NCBI GenBank assembly: GCA_050692555.1
Contig: JBOGVS010000015.1
Coordinates: 1-64,000 of the forward strand
Length of the DNA stretch: 64,000 nucleotides
Direction: 5' to 3'
Origin: DAITPV01 sp050692555
GTDB lineage: Bacteria; Actinomycetota; UBA4738; CALAEC01
The translations under genes and the position numbers were made by a program. Positions within the stretch are counted from its first letter, which is position 1. The number at the start of each line of letters is the position of its first letter. Positions 44,645-51,591 of this stretch are shown here, in pieces. The notes under the pieces were generated by a model. The model ran no database searches. It was not told the DNA's origin and was given only the letters and a program-made list of their open reading frames with translations.

Positions 44645-44711
44645 CTGGTACTTAGTACGGGTTGGTTCTCCTGCCAGTCGTGAACGTCAGGTCGACCGTA
44701 CTAAGTACCAG
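44645..44711. promoter_or_regulatory. Perfect 16-bp inverted repeat, candidate operator
   Basis: CTGGTACTTAGTACGG at 44645-44660 recurs as its exact reverse complement at 44696-44711, separated by 35 nt. Each arm is itself nearly palindromic (GTAC-TTA-GTAC), as expected for two binding sites of a dimeric repressor. The second arm ends about 90 nt before the -10 box of the acyl-CoA dehydrogenase gene. No T-run follows, so it is unlikely to be a terminator. Candidate regulators include a TetR-type fatty-acid repressor or the Phd-like protein upstream; neither is shown. Confidence 0.5.
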
Positions 44712-44799
44712 GCGGGAGAGAGTGGCCGGCTCCTCCTCTCCGAGCTACGCCGAGAGGCGCAATGGGGCGCATGTGACCCTCGAGGGCACGGTCCCCCGA

Positions 44800-44805
44800 T
44801 ACACT
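44800..44805 (+). promoter_or_regulatory. Putative -10 box (TACACT) for acyl-CoA dehydrogenase
   Basis: TACACT ends 7 nt before the GTG at 44813, fitting a leaderless mRNA; it lies downstream of the inverted repeat. Confidence 0.4.
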
Positions 44806-44812
44806 CCCCGGC

Positions 44813-45976
44813 GTGGACTTCGACCTTACCGCCGAGCAGGAGGAGTTCCGCAGGGCTATCCGGGCGTTCGCCGAGGACGTCATCGCTCCCCGGGCCGAGG
44901 AGATGGACCGGGCCGAGGAGCTCCCCATGGACATCGTCAAGCAGATGGGGGAGCTGGGGCTGTTCGGCCTCCCGTTCCCCGAGGAGTACGGGGGCCAGGG
45001 CGCCGACTTCCTGACGCTGTGCCTGGCGATCGAGGAGATCGCCCGGATCGACTCCTCGATGGCCATCACCCTGGAAGGCGCGGTGGGGCTGGGGGCCAAT
45101 CCGATCTTTCGCCACGGGACCGAGGACCAGAAACAGCGGTGGCTGGTGCCGATGTGCCGGGGGGAGATCCTGGGCGCCTATGGCCTCACCGAGCCCGGCG
45201 GCGGCTCCGACGCCGAGGCCGTGAAGACAACCGCCCGGCTCGAGGGCGGCCGGTGGGTGATCAACGGCTCCAAGGCGTTCATCACCAACTCCGGAACCCC
45301 GATCTCCAAGGTCATCACGATCACTGCGGTGACCGGGGAACGGGAGGACGGAGGCAAGGAGATCTCCGCGATCATCGTCCCCATCGACACCCCGGGGGTC
45401 GAGGTGGGCCGGTCCTACCGCAAGGTGGGGTGGCGGGCCTCGGACACCCACGAGGTGTCGTTCAGCGAATGCCGGGTTCCCGAGGACGGTCTCCTGGGAG
45501 AGCGGGGGAAGGGGTTCGGCCAGTTCCTCGAGACCCTGGACGACGGCCGCATCGCCATCGCCGCCCTGGCCGTCGGCCTGGCCCAGGGGGCCCTGGACGA
45601 GAGCATCAAGTACGCCACGGAGCGGGAAGCGTTCGGACGACCGATCGGGGCCTTCCAGGGCCTTCAGTTCAAGATCGCCGACATGAAGGTCCGGGTGGAG
45701 ACGGCCCGGCTGGCCACGTACAAGGCCGCGTGGCTCCGGGACCGGGGCCGGTCCTACAAGGCCGAGGCGTCCCTGGCAAAGCTGTACGCCACCGAAGCGG
45801 CGGTGGAACAGGCTCGCCAGGCCCTCCAGGTGCACGGAGCCTACGGGTTCACCGAGGAGTTCCCCGTGGCCCGGTACTATCGCGACTCCAAGGTCCTGGA
45901 GATCGGCGAGGGGACCAGCGAGATCCAGCGGATCCTGATCGCCCGAGACCTGGGGCTGCCGGGAACCGAGCTCTAG
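44813..45976 (+). CDS. Acyl-CoA dehydrogenase
   Basis: 387 residues, the standard length. The three ACAD domains are present: N-terminal helices with DFDLTAEQEEFRRAIRAF, the middle beta domain with GAYGLTEPGGGSDAEA (FAD/substrate loop) and FITNSG, and the C-terminal helical domain. The catalytic Glu region reads IGEGTSEIQRILIARDL, so Glu is retained. It removes hydrogens at C2-C3 of an acyl-CoA and passes electrons to ETF. Chain length preference cannot be judged. With the 3-hydroxyacyl-CoA dehydrogenase and PCC genes in the window it fits short or branched acyl-CoA breakdown. Start GTG gives the usual MDFDLT N-terminus. Confidence 0.92.
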   Translation: MDFDLTAEQEEFRRAIRAFAEDVIAPRAEEMDRAEELPMDIVKQMGELGLFGLPFPEEYGGQGADFLTLCLAIEEIARIDSSMAITLEGAVGLGANPIFRHGTEDQKQRWLVPMCRGEILGAYGLTEPGGGSDAEAVKTTARLEGGRWVINGSKAFITNSGTPISKVITITAVTGEREDGGKEISAIIVPIDTPGVEVGRSYRKVGWRASDTHEVSFSECRVPEDGLLGERGKGFGQFLETLDDGRIAIAALAVGLAQGALDESIKYATEREAFGRPIGAFQGLQFKIADMKVRVETARLATYKAAWLRDRGRSYKAEASLAKLYATEAAVEQARQALQVHGAYGFTEEFPVARYYRDSKVLEIGEGTSEIQRILIARDLGLPGTEL

Positions 45977-45992
45977 GAAGAGGGAGGGAGAT

Positions 45993-46079
45993 GTGGCCAG
46001 GGCGCCCGAAGACCTCGATCCGGCCATCCTCAAGCGGCTCCTTCGTGAGGCCGAGAAACGAGGGGGACTTCAGCGGTGA
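45993..46079 (+). CDS. Possible 28-residue small protein after acyl-CoA dehydrogenase
   Basis: An open frame GTG 45993 to TGA 46079 encodes MARAPEDLDPAILKRLLREA and 8 more residues, mostly one amphipathic helix (Leu/Ile on one face, Lys/Arg/Glu on the other). A strong Shine-Dalgarno-like GGGAGGGAG lies directly upstream, 16 nt after the dehydrogenase stop. An overlapping ATG frame (45991) gives a low-complexity Ser/Pro-rich peptide and is less convincing. Function unknown; could be chance. Confidence 0.35.
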   Translation: MARAPEDLDPAILKRLLREAEKRGGLQR

Positions 46080-46104
46080 AGGCGTGAGTCCGTGTCCTTG
46101 AATC

Positions 46105-46114
46105 ACACGCGTGT
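46105..46114. promoter_or_regulatory. 10-bp palindrome ACACGCGTGT upstream of the M23 peptidase gene
   Basis: A perfect palindrome 65 nt before the ATG at 46179, within TCACACGCGTGTAATCG. Position and symmetry suggest a transcription-factor site for the cell-wall hydrolase gene. No factor can be named from sequence. Confidence 0.3.
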
Positions 46115-46178
46115 AATCGTCAGGCTGAGGAGTGTTCGTTGACCGATCGCAGGATTACCGGGTACCCATAGGCATCCC

Positions 46179-47348
46179 ATGAGACCGAGCCGGGGCTCGT
46201 CCGCGCGTCGGCTCCGCCCCTTCGTGGCCGGAGCCGTCTTCGTCTTGTTGCTGTTTGGTGCCGCCGCGCCGCCGCCCGTCAACGCCGGCACGGCCGAGGA
46301 CCTGGAGCGGGCCCGAAGGCAGCTCGAGCGCCTCGAGGACGACCTCAAGGAGGCTCGCCAACGGCTGAACGGTGTCCAGACCCGGCTGCTGAGCGTGACC
46401 ACGCAGGTCTCCCAGGTCACCTCGCAGGTCGAGGGGTTGCGGGCGGCGATCGCGGAGACCAAGGCCACGATCCGCCGTTCCACCCGGGAAGTGAACCGGC
46501 TCCAGGACACCCTGAACGAGCGGGCCCGGGACGCGTACATGGCCGGGCCGGCCGGAGCCATTGAGCTGGTGCTTGAGGCTCAGTCGCTGACCGAGCTGTC
46601 GGACCGGCTGTCGTTCCTCGAGGTGCTGTCGACCGACGACGCCCAGGTCGTCGAGGGGATCTCCGTCCGCCGGCAGCAGGTCCGCGAGCTCCAGGCCAGA
46701 CTGCTGGAGTACCTGGCGGAGTACGAGGAGCAACTGGTGCTGCTCGAGGGCCGGCAGGAGGAGCTGGACGCGCTGTTCGCGGAGGCCGCCGAAGCCAAGG
46801 CCGCGTACCAGGACCGCGTGGCCGAGGCGGAAGACGCCGTCGACAAGCTGGAGAAGAAGCTCCAGCGGGAGCTCCTCCAGCAGTACGGCTTCACCGGCAG
46901 CGGGGTGGCCGCCGGCCCACCGCTCTCCGCCGACGGCCCGTTCTACTGGTGCCCCGTCGGCGAGCCGCGCTCGTACGTCGACGACTTCGGCGCCCCGCGC
47001 GTCGGCCACACCCACCAGGGCAACGACATCTTCGCCCCGGTGGGGACCCCCATCCATGCCCCGTTCGCCGGCACCGCGGAGGAGGGGTTCGACGGCCTGG
47101 GCGGCATCGTGGTCCACGTGTACGCCTCGGCCAACGCGGACTACGTGTACAACGCCCACCTGGTCCAGCACGCCGGGGTCGACGGCCAGCAGGTCGAGCC
47201 CGGGGACGTCATCGGGTACGTGGGCAACACCGGGAACGCGGCGGGGACGCCTTCCCACGACCACTTCGAGTACCACCCCGGCGGCGGTTCGGCGATCAGC
47301 CCGTACCTGTACCTCAACGAGGTCTGCGGGGTCGGCGGCATCGGATAG
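46179..47348 (+). CDS. Secreted M23 (LytM/EnvC-like) peptidoglycan hydrolase with coiled coil
   Basis: 389 residues. Signal peptide 1-36 (RPFVAGAVFVLLLFGAAA, cleavage near VNAG). Residues about 38-235 are a long coiled coil (AEDLERARRQLERLEDDLKE and on), like EnvC/PcsB/CwlO-type envelope proteins. The C-terminal M23 domain has THQGNDIFAPVGTPI (His and Asp zinc ligands) and SHDHFEYHPGG (the HxH pair), so the zinc site looks intact. It probably cleaves or helps activate cleavage of stem peptides at the cell wall during growth or division. Only one Cys pair (WCPVG, EVCGVG) is seen and could form a disulfide. The M23 core is normal in size. Confidence 0.87.
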   Translation: MRPSRGSSARRLRPFVAGAVFVLLLFGAAAPPPVNAGTAEDLERARRQLERLEDDLKEARQRLNGVQTRLLSVTTQVSQVTSQVEGLRAAIAETKATIRRSTREVNRLQDTLNERARDAYMAGPAGAIELVLEAQSLTELSDRLSFLEVLSTDDAQVVEGISVRRQQVRELQARLLEYLAEYEEQLVLLEGRQEELDALFAEAAEAKAAYQDRVAEAEDAVDKLEKKLQRELLQQYGFTGSGVAAGPPLSADGPFYWCPVGEPRSYVDDFGAPRVGHTHQGNDIFAPVGTPIHAPFAGTAEEGFDGLGGIVVHVYASANADYVYNAHLVQHAGVDGQQVEPGDVIGYVGNTGNAAGTPSHDHFEYHPGGGSAISPYLYLNEVCGVGGIG

Positions 47349-47366
47349 GCGGGACCTACCGACGCG

Positions 47367-47372
47367 TATACT
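47367..47372 (+). promoter_or_regulatory. Putative -10 box (TATACT) for the MeaA-like mutase gene
   Basis: TATACT lies 16 nt before the ATG at 47389, between the peptidase stop (47348) and the mutase start, leaving a leader of under 10 nt. Confidence 0.4.
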
Positions 47373-47388
47373 TCGGCGCGAGGACGCC

Positions 47389-49386
47389 ATGAGCCGTCCA
47401 CAGCCCTGGATCTTTCGCACGTACGCGGGATACGCAACTCCGCGGCAGTCCAACGAGCGGTTCAAGGCCAACCTGGCCAAGGGCCAGACCGGCCTGTCGG
47501 TGGCCTTCGACCTGCCCACCCAGTGCGGGTACGACTCCGACCACCCCATGTCCGTCGGGGAGGTCGGACGGGTGGGAGTGCCGATCGGCCATCTCGGCGA
47601 CATGCGGACCCTGTTCGACGGGATCCCCCTGGCCGAGATGAACACCTCGATGACCATCAACGCCACCGCGGTGTGGCTCCTGGCCCTGTACGCCGCGGCG
47701 GCCGAAGAGCATGAGGCCGACCTGTCGGCTCTGTCGGGAACAACCCAGAACGACATCCTCAAGGAGTACCTGTCCCGGGGGACCTACGCGTTCCCGCCCG
47801 AGCCGTCCATGCGGCTCACCACCGACCTGATCACCTGGACGCTGCACGAGGTTCCCCGGTGGAACCCCATCAACGTGTGCTCGTACCACCTCCAGGAGGC
47901 CGGGGCCGACCCGGTGCTGGAGACGGCGTACACGCTGGCCAACGCGGTGGCCGTCCTCGACGCGGTGAAGGCCTCGGGGAGGATCACCGGCGACGACCTC
48001 CCCCGGCTGGTGGGTCGCATCTCGTTCTTCTGCAACGCCGGCATCCGGTTCGTGGAGGAGGCCTGCAAGATGCGGGCCATGGCCCGTCTGTGGGACCGGG
48101 TGTGCAGGGAGCGCTACGGCGTGGAGGACCCCAAGTTCCGCCGGTTCCGCTACGGGGTCCAGGTCAACTCGCTGGGACTCACCGCCGCGCAGCCGGAAAA
48201 CAACGTGTACCGGATCTTCCTGGAGATGCTGGCGGTGACGCTGTCGAAGGACGCCCGCGCCCGGGCCGTCCAGCTTCCGGCGTGGAACGAGGCCCTGGGC
48301 CTGCCCCGGGCCTGGGACCAGCAGTGGTCGCTGCGGGCCCAGCAGGTCCTGGCGTACGAGTCAGACCTGCTCGAGCACGAGGACCTGCTCGCCGGCTCGG
48401 AGGTGGTGGAGACGGTCACCGGAGAGATCGAAGCAGCGGCGTGGGACGAGCTCCAACGGGTGGAGGAGGCCGGGGGCTCCGTGGAGGCCCTCGGCTACAT
48501 GAAGGAGCGCCTGGTGGCCAGGCATGCCGAGCGCCTCCGGGCCATCGAGACGGGGGAGCGGGTGGTGGTCGGGGTGAACCGGTTCACCGAGACGGAGACG
48601 TCCCCCCTGGTCGAGGGCCTGGACGAGGGGTTCGCGTTCCACCAGGTCGATCCGGAGGCCGAGGCCGAGCAGGTCGAGGGGCTGGAGCGGTGGAGGAGCG
48701 AACGCGACCAGGGAGCGGCCCGACGGGCCCTGGACGCGCTGCGCCGGGCGGCGAAGGGAGACCAGAACCTGGTCCCGGTGTCGATCGAAGCCACCCGGGC
48801 CGGGGTGACCACCGGCGAGTGGGCCGGGGCTCTCCGCGAGGTGTTCGGAGATTACCGCGCTCCAACCGGAGTGTCGGGCCGGGCCCAGGTGGCCGAGGCC
48901 CCCGAGGCTCTCCAGGAGGCCCGCCGCAGGGTGGAGGCCGCGGCCGCGCGGGCCGGGGCGGGGCGGCTTCGGATGCTGGTGGCCAAGCCGGGCCTGGACG
49001 GGCACTCCAACGCCGCCGAGCAGGTGGCGGTGCGAGCCCGGGACGCCGGGTTCGAGGTCATCTACCAGGGGATCCGCCTGACCCCCGAGCAGATCGCCCG
49101 GGCCGCCGCGGAGGAGGACGTCCACGTGATCGGTGTTTCGGTCTTGTCCGGGGCCCACAACCTCCTGGTGCCCGAGGTCATGGACCGGCTCCGCGAGCAG
49201 GGCGTGGACCCCGCCCATGTTCCGGTGGTGGTGGGCGGGGTGATCCCGGATGAGGACGCCCACAAGCTCCTCGACCTGGGCGTCGCTCGGGTGTACACGC
49301 CCAGGGACCACGACCTCACCCGGATGGTGGGGGAGATCGCCGACCTGATCGCCAGCGCGACAGGGGAGTCTCGACCCCCCGTTTAG
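47389..49386 (+). CDS. B12-dependent acyl-CoA mutase with fused cobalamin domain (MeaA/ethylmalonyl-CoA mutase-like)
   Basis: 665 residues from ATG 47389. Residues 1-500 are the mutase TIM barrel: TGLSVAFDLPTQCGYDSDHP, then MNTSMTINATAVWLLALY and TVTGEIEAAAWDELQRVEE. After a linker, residues about 525-655 are the cobalamin domain: LVAKPGLDGHSNAAEQVAVR carries the His that ligates cobalt (about residue 539), and SVLSGAHNLLVPEVM follows. The single-chain layout of about 660 residues and the DGHSNxAEQ variant of the usual DGHDRG motif match MeaA/Ecm proteins rather than the two-subunit methylmalonyl-CoA mutase. The partial gene at 1-333 is the other type. Whether it acts on ethylmalonyl-, methylmalonyl- or another branched CoA needs biochemical proof; no crotonyl-CoA carboxylase/reductase gene is in view. 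Confidence 0.85.
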   Translation: MSRPQPWIFRTYAGYATPRQSNERFKANLAKGQTGLSVAFDLPTQCGYDSDHPMSVGEVGRVGVPIGHLGDMRTLFDGIPLAEMNTSMTINATAVWLLALYAAAAEEHEADLSALSGTTQNDILKEYLSRGTYAFPPEPSMRLTTDLITWTLHEVPRWNPINVCSYHLQEAGADPVLETAYTLANAVAVLDAVKASGRITGDDLPRLVGRISFFCNAGIRFVEEACKMRAMARLWDRVCRERYGVEDPKFRRFRYGVQVNSLGLTAAQPENNVYRIFLEMLAVTLSKDARARAVQLPAWNEALGLPRAWDQQWSLRAQQVLAYESDLLEHEDLLAGSEVVETVTGEIEAAAWDELQRVEEAGGSVEALGYMKERLVARHAERLRAIETGERVVVGVNRFTETETSPLVEGLDEGFAFHQVDPEAEAEQVEGLERWRSERDQGAARRALDALRRAAKGDQNLVPVSIEATRAGVTTGEWAGALREVFGDYRAPTGVSGRAQVAEAPEALQEARRRVEAAAARAGAGRLRMLVAKPGLDGHSNAAEQVAVRARDAGFEVIYQGIRLTPEQIARAAAEEDVHVIGVSVLSGAHNLLVPEVMDRLREQGVDPAHVPVVVGGVIPDEDAHKLLDLGVARVYTPRDHDLTRMVGEIADLIASATGESRPPV

Positions 49387-49411
49387 GGACGGCTGCGCGG
49401 CTCGCCGTTCA

Positions 49412-49896
49412 GCATCCTGGGCCGATGAAGATCAGAGAGCTGTGGTCGGTATCCTGTCTGAGGCTCCAGAAGGCCGTGCTTGTCCACACGATGTCGATCC
49501 ACACATGGGTCTCATAGGCGTGGCACCCACCGCGACGATCAGTCGATATGGCGAAATAGTCCCCCGCGGCAGCTGGACACCTCTGGTGGACTGGCTGAGA
49601 ACTCGGGCCCCCACACTTGTTGGCGTTGGCGTCGTTCTGGTTGACTACGGTCGAATCCATGACTCCTTGGATGTGCACGCGAATCCCTCTCACACCGCTG
49701 GTGCATTCTCCCGCTCCTCGGAATCGAACCCTCCACCCTCGGTCATCGCGGAACTGGAGCGGGTAAGAGCGTGCGCGAGGCATTGGTCGGCGACGCTGGG
49801 TGTCGTATCGGCAACGATGAACCCACCTGTCAAGAGCAGAATGACTACGGCTGCTGCTGCGAGCCTCCGAACACGAGACCCTGGATTCCCGAGCAT
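49412..49896 (-). pseudogene. Probable frameshifted small secreted protein
   Basis: The reading begins at ATG 49896, with an excellent Shine-Dalgarno AGGAGGT 7 nt upstream. It encodes MLGNPGSRVRRLAAAAVVIL and a hydrophobic signal (VVILLLTGGFIVAD), followed by SVADQCLAHAL, and stops at TGA 49690. A second frame continues across the same place (RGIRVHIQGVMDSTVVNQND) to a TGA at 49409-49411, with several Cys (NKCGG, QRCPAA, GGCHAY, GPGC) and a Trp-rich end. A shift in GCGGTGTGAGAGG near 49690-49700 would join the two into a secreted, Cys-rich protein of about 160 residues. It may be a pseudogene, a sequencing error or two unrelated frames. No family recognised. Confidence 0.45.
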
Positions 49897-50219
49897 TTTT
49901 CGGACCTCCTCGATCGTTGACAACAGCCCGGCAGGCGCCTCCCAGACGGAGCTCCCTTCCTTCGGGTCATCCGTTTCGGCGAACCGATTGTTCGTGAGCC
50001 ACCCTTCAATGTCCCTAGGCGTTCCCCTAGGGTTGAGGGATGTTCTATCCGTGGGGCGTTCTTGCTGTCGGCTACAAAATCCAGCGTGCGCCAGGATCGA
50101 AAGACGGCGTTCGGCGAACGTACTGGAGCGCTTCGGGACCTCAGTAAGAGAAGGTGGACGCTGGTCTGCTCCTCCGAACGTGGATGATCACCGGAAGCAG
50201 AGGGCCGGATTCTTTTGCG
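49897..50219. other. Gene-free 323-nt stretch with a CCCTAGG hairpin
   Basis: No convincing gene. CCCTAGG (50013-50019) and CCTAGGG (50026-50032) form a 7-bp stem with a 6-nt loop. The flanking TCAA and TTGA could extend it across a small bulge. There is no T-run. It lies between the unknown gene at 50220 and the start of the secreted protein, so operator or transcript-end roles are both possible. Confidence 0.4.
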
Positions 50220-51050
50220 CTATGGGAGGTTGAGGACAGCCAACACCTCGTTGTCCCCTCGGTAAGCCATGAGCCGTCGCGGCGTATCATCATGAGGCAG
50301 GAATGCGATGAAGGCCTTCATTGGCCCCGCCACCTCTTGAGGAACGTCAACCAAATAGGCGGTGCGCACCTCGCCGCTTGTCCCGTAGGCTTCGATCCAG
50401 GCGGCCTCAGCCGACACCAAGCCAACAGCATCGCAGCCGCGCGCGTCCTCATTCGAACCTCCACCGCATGAAACCGCGGCAAAGCCGCCGGTAGGAGGCG
50501 CGACAAGGCCCGTTCCCCCATCACCCCACGCGGTCTCACGGAAGAGAATGGGACCTTCTCTTCGGTAGCCGATCCAAATGCGCCATCGCCCGCCGATAGG
50601 ATCCTCACCCTGTCCGAGCTTGATTCGTCGCGCGACGGGAAAGTCGACCGGATCGATTGCCTCGCCCCGGTCGTCGTACCCCACCACCACACACTCACGC
50701 TCGCAACGCTCTGCGGTGCCCCAGACCGCTCGTCCTTCGATACTAAACATGGGCGATATGGGAATGATTCGAGCCGGGAACACTTCGCCATCGTCGTTTC
50801 GCAACTCAGCTCGAGCTACCCTCCCCGACACGCTTCCCCACGCGACGGCCCACGTCTCATCGATAAACGCTGAGGTATCCACGTCTCGTTCACGCGATCT
50901 GGTGCCCAGTCCGATCGCACCAATCATTCCCTCGGAGTCCCGGGAGACTCCCAGCCACACATTTTGGTTCGCTTCGTAGACGGCAAGTTCCACGACGCCT
51001 TCGGCGGACCGAATGCGATCGAGAACCTCATAATCGGAGCGTCGCTTCAT
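50220..51050 (-). CDS. Hypothetical protein
   Basis: 276 residues from ATG 51050, not recognised. It has no signal peptide or membrane helix. The first half is rich in beta-type segments (VVELAVYEANQNVWLGVSRD, then WAVAWGSVSGRVARAELRND). A loop has two Cys four residues apart (AERCERECVVVGYDD), and there is GGFAAVSCGGGSNEDARGC. The repeated G-V-R-A-E-L pattern resembles bacterial beta-propeller or beta-sandwich proteins where residues are checked against a reference value, but this is a weak impression. Codon usage is less GC-biased than in neighbouring genes. It sits in the gene-poor islet and could be recently acquired. Confidence 0.55.
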   Translation of the reverse strand: MKRRSDYEVLDRIRSAEGVVELAVYEANQNVWLGVSRDSEGMIGAIGLGTRSRERDVDTSAFIDETWAVAWGSVSGRVARAELRNDDGEVFPARIIPISPMFSIEGRAVWGTAERCERECVVVGYDDRGEAIDPVDFPVARRIKLGQGEDPIGGRWRIWIGYRREGPILFRETAWGDGGTGLVAPPTGGFAAVSCGGGSNEDARGCDAVGLVSAEAAWIEAYGTSGEVRTAYLVDVPQEVAGPMKAFIAFLPHDDTPRRLMAYRGDNEVLAVLNLP

Positions 51051-51591
51051 GAGTTCAGGCTACTGCTAAGGTCGCTCGTGAGCCACCCACGTAAGGCGCA
51101 GGGGCGGATACGTGCAGCTATCCAGGTGGTTGTGCTCGTTTGTCTATGTCTCGGATTAGGGTCGATCGTGCCCGTTTCTCGTCAGCTGTCCGATGTCGCT
51201 GCTGGTGGCCAGATTCTTGCCTTCAAGAGGCCAAGGACATACGCACGTGCCACCGAACCTGCGCGATTCTGACTGGCGCTTCGCATTTGGTCAGGCTTGG
51301 CACGATTAGCGGAAGTTCCCGATGGAAGAATGCATCCTGCGAGACACCGATGGATCCGACAGGAGCTCCAACCACGGGACCTCCTCGACCGACGAGGAGA
51401 CTGATATGGGAGTGTGTCTGGGTCAATCGGCCGATGGGGTGATTCTTACAATCCCCCATTCAGGGGATCGCAACGGTTCCCCAGGCAACGAGGGGAATCA
51501 GAAGCGGCTATCGACGTCGTCCGAGCGTGCACGGTGGGGCGGGACCTGAGCAGCCTCTAGCCGGATTTCCTCACCATGGTGGAGGTGGATC
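51051..51591. other. 541-nt stretch with no supported gene; one GC hairpin
   Basis: Short open frames here lack ribosome-binding sites and protein-like composition. A 7-bp hairpin (CTCCTCG, loop of 5, CGAGGAG) lies at 51381-51399 without a T-run. Base composition is visibly lower in GC than the rest of the window. Nothing else is evident. Confidence 0.4.

Larger units (their letters stand above)
44512..44812. other. 300-nt intergenic stretch: possible toxin remnant plus inverted repeat
   Basis: No complete gene is supported. The first 70 nt keep a short open frame after the antitoxin (ending TGA near 44576). The middle carries the 16-bp inverted repeat described separately. The last 13 nt before 44813 contain the TACACT box of the acyl-CoA dehydrogenase gene. 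Confidence 0.5.

Noticed and set aside
44645..44711. Inverted repeat read as a transcription terminator
   Set aside because: Loop of 35 nt and no T-run; a regulatory site is more plausible.
44662..46101. Long plus-strand frame overlapping acyl-CoA dehydrogenase
   Set aside because: Gly/Arg/Pro-rich shadow in another frame of the dehydrogenase gene.
49715..49770. Possible tRNA T-arm (GGTTCGATTCC on the minus strand) near a tgcacca string
   Set aside because: T-stem bases do not pair, distances to the CCA do not fit, and no D-arm or anticodon arm is found.
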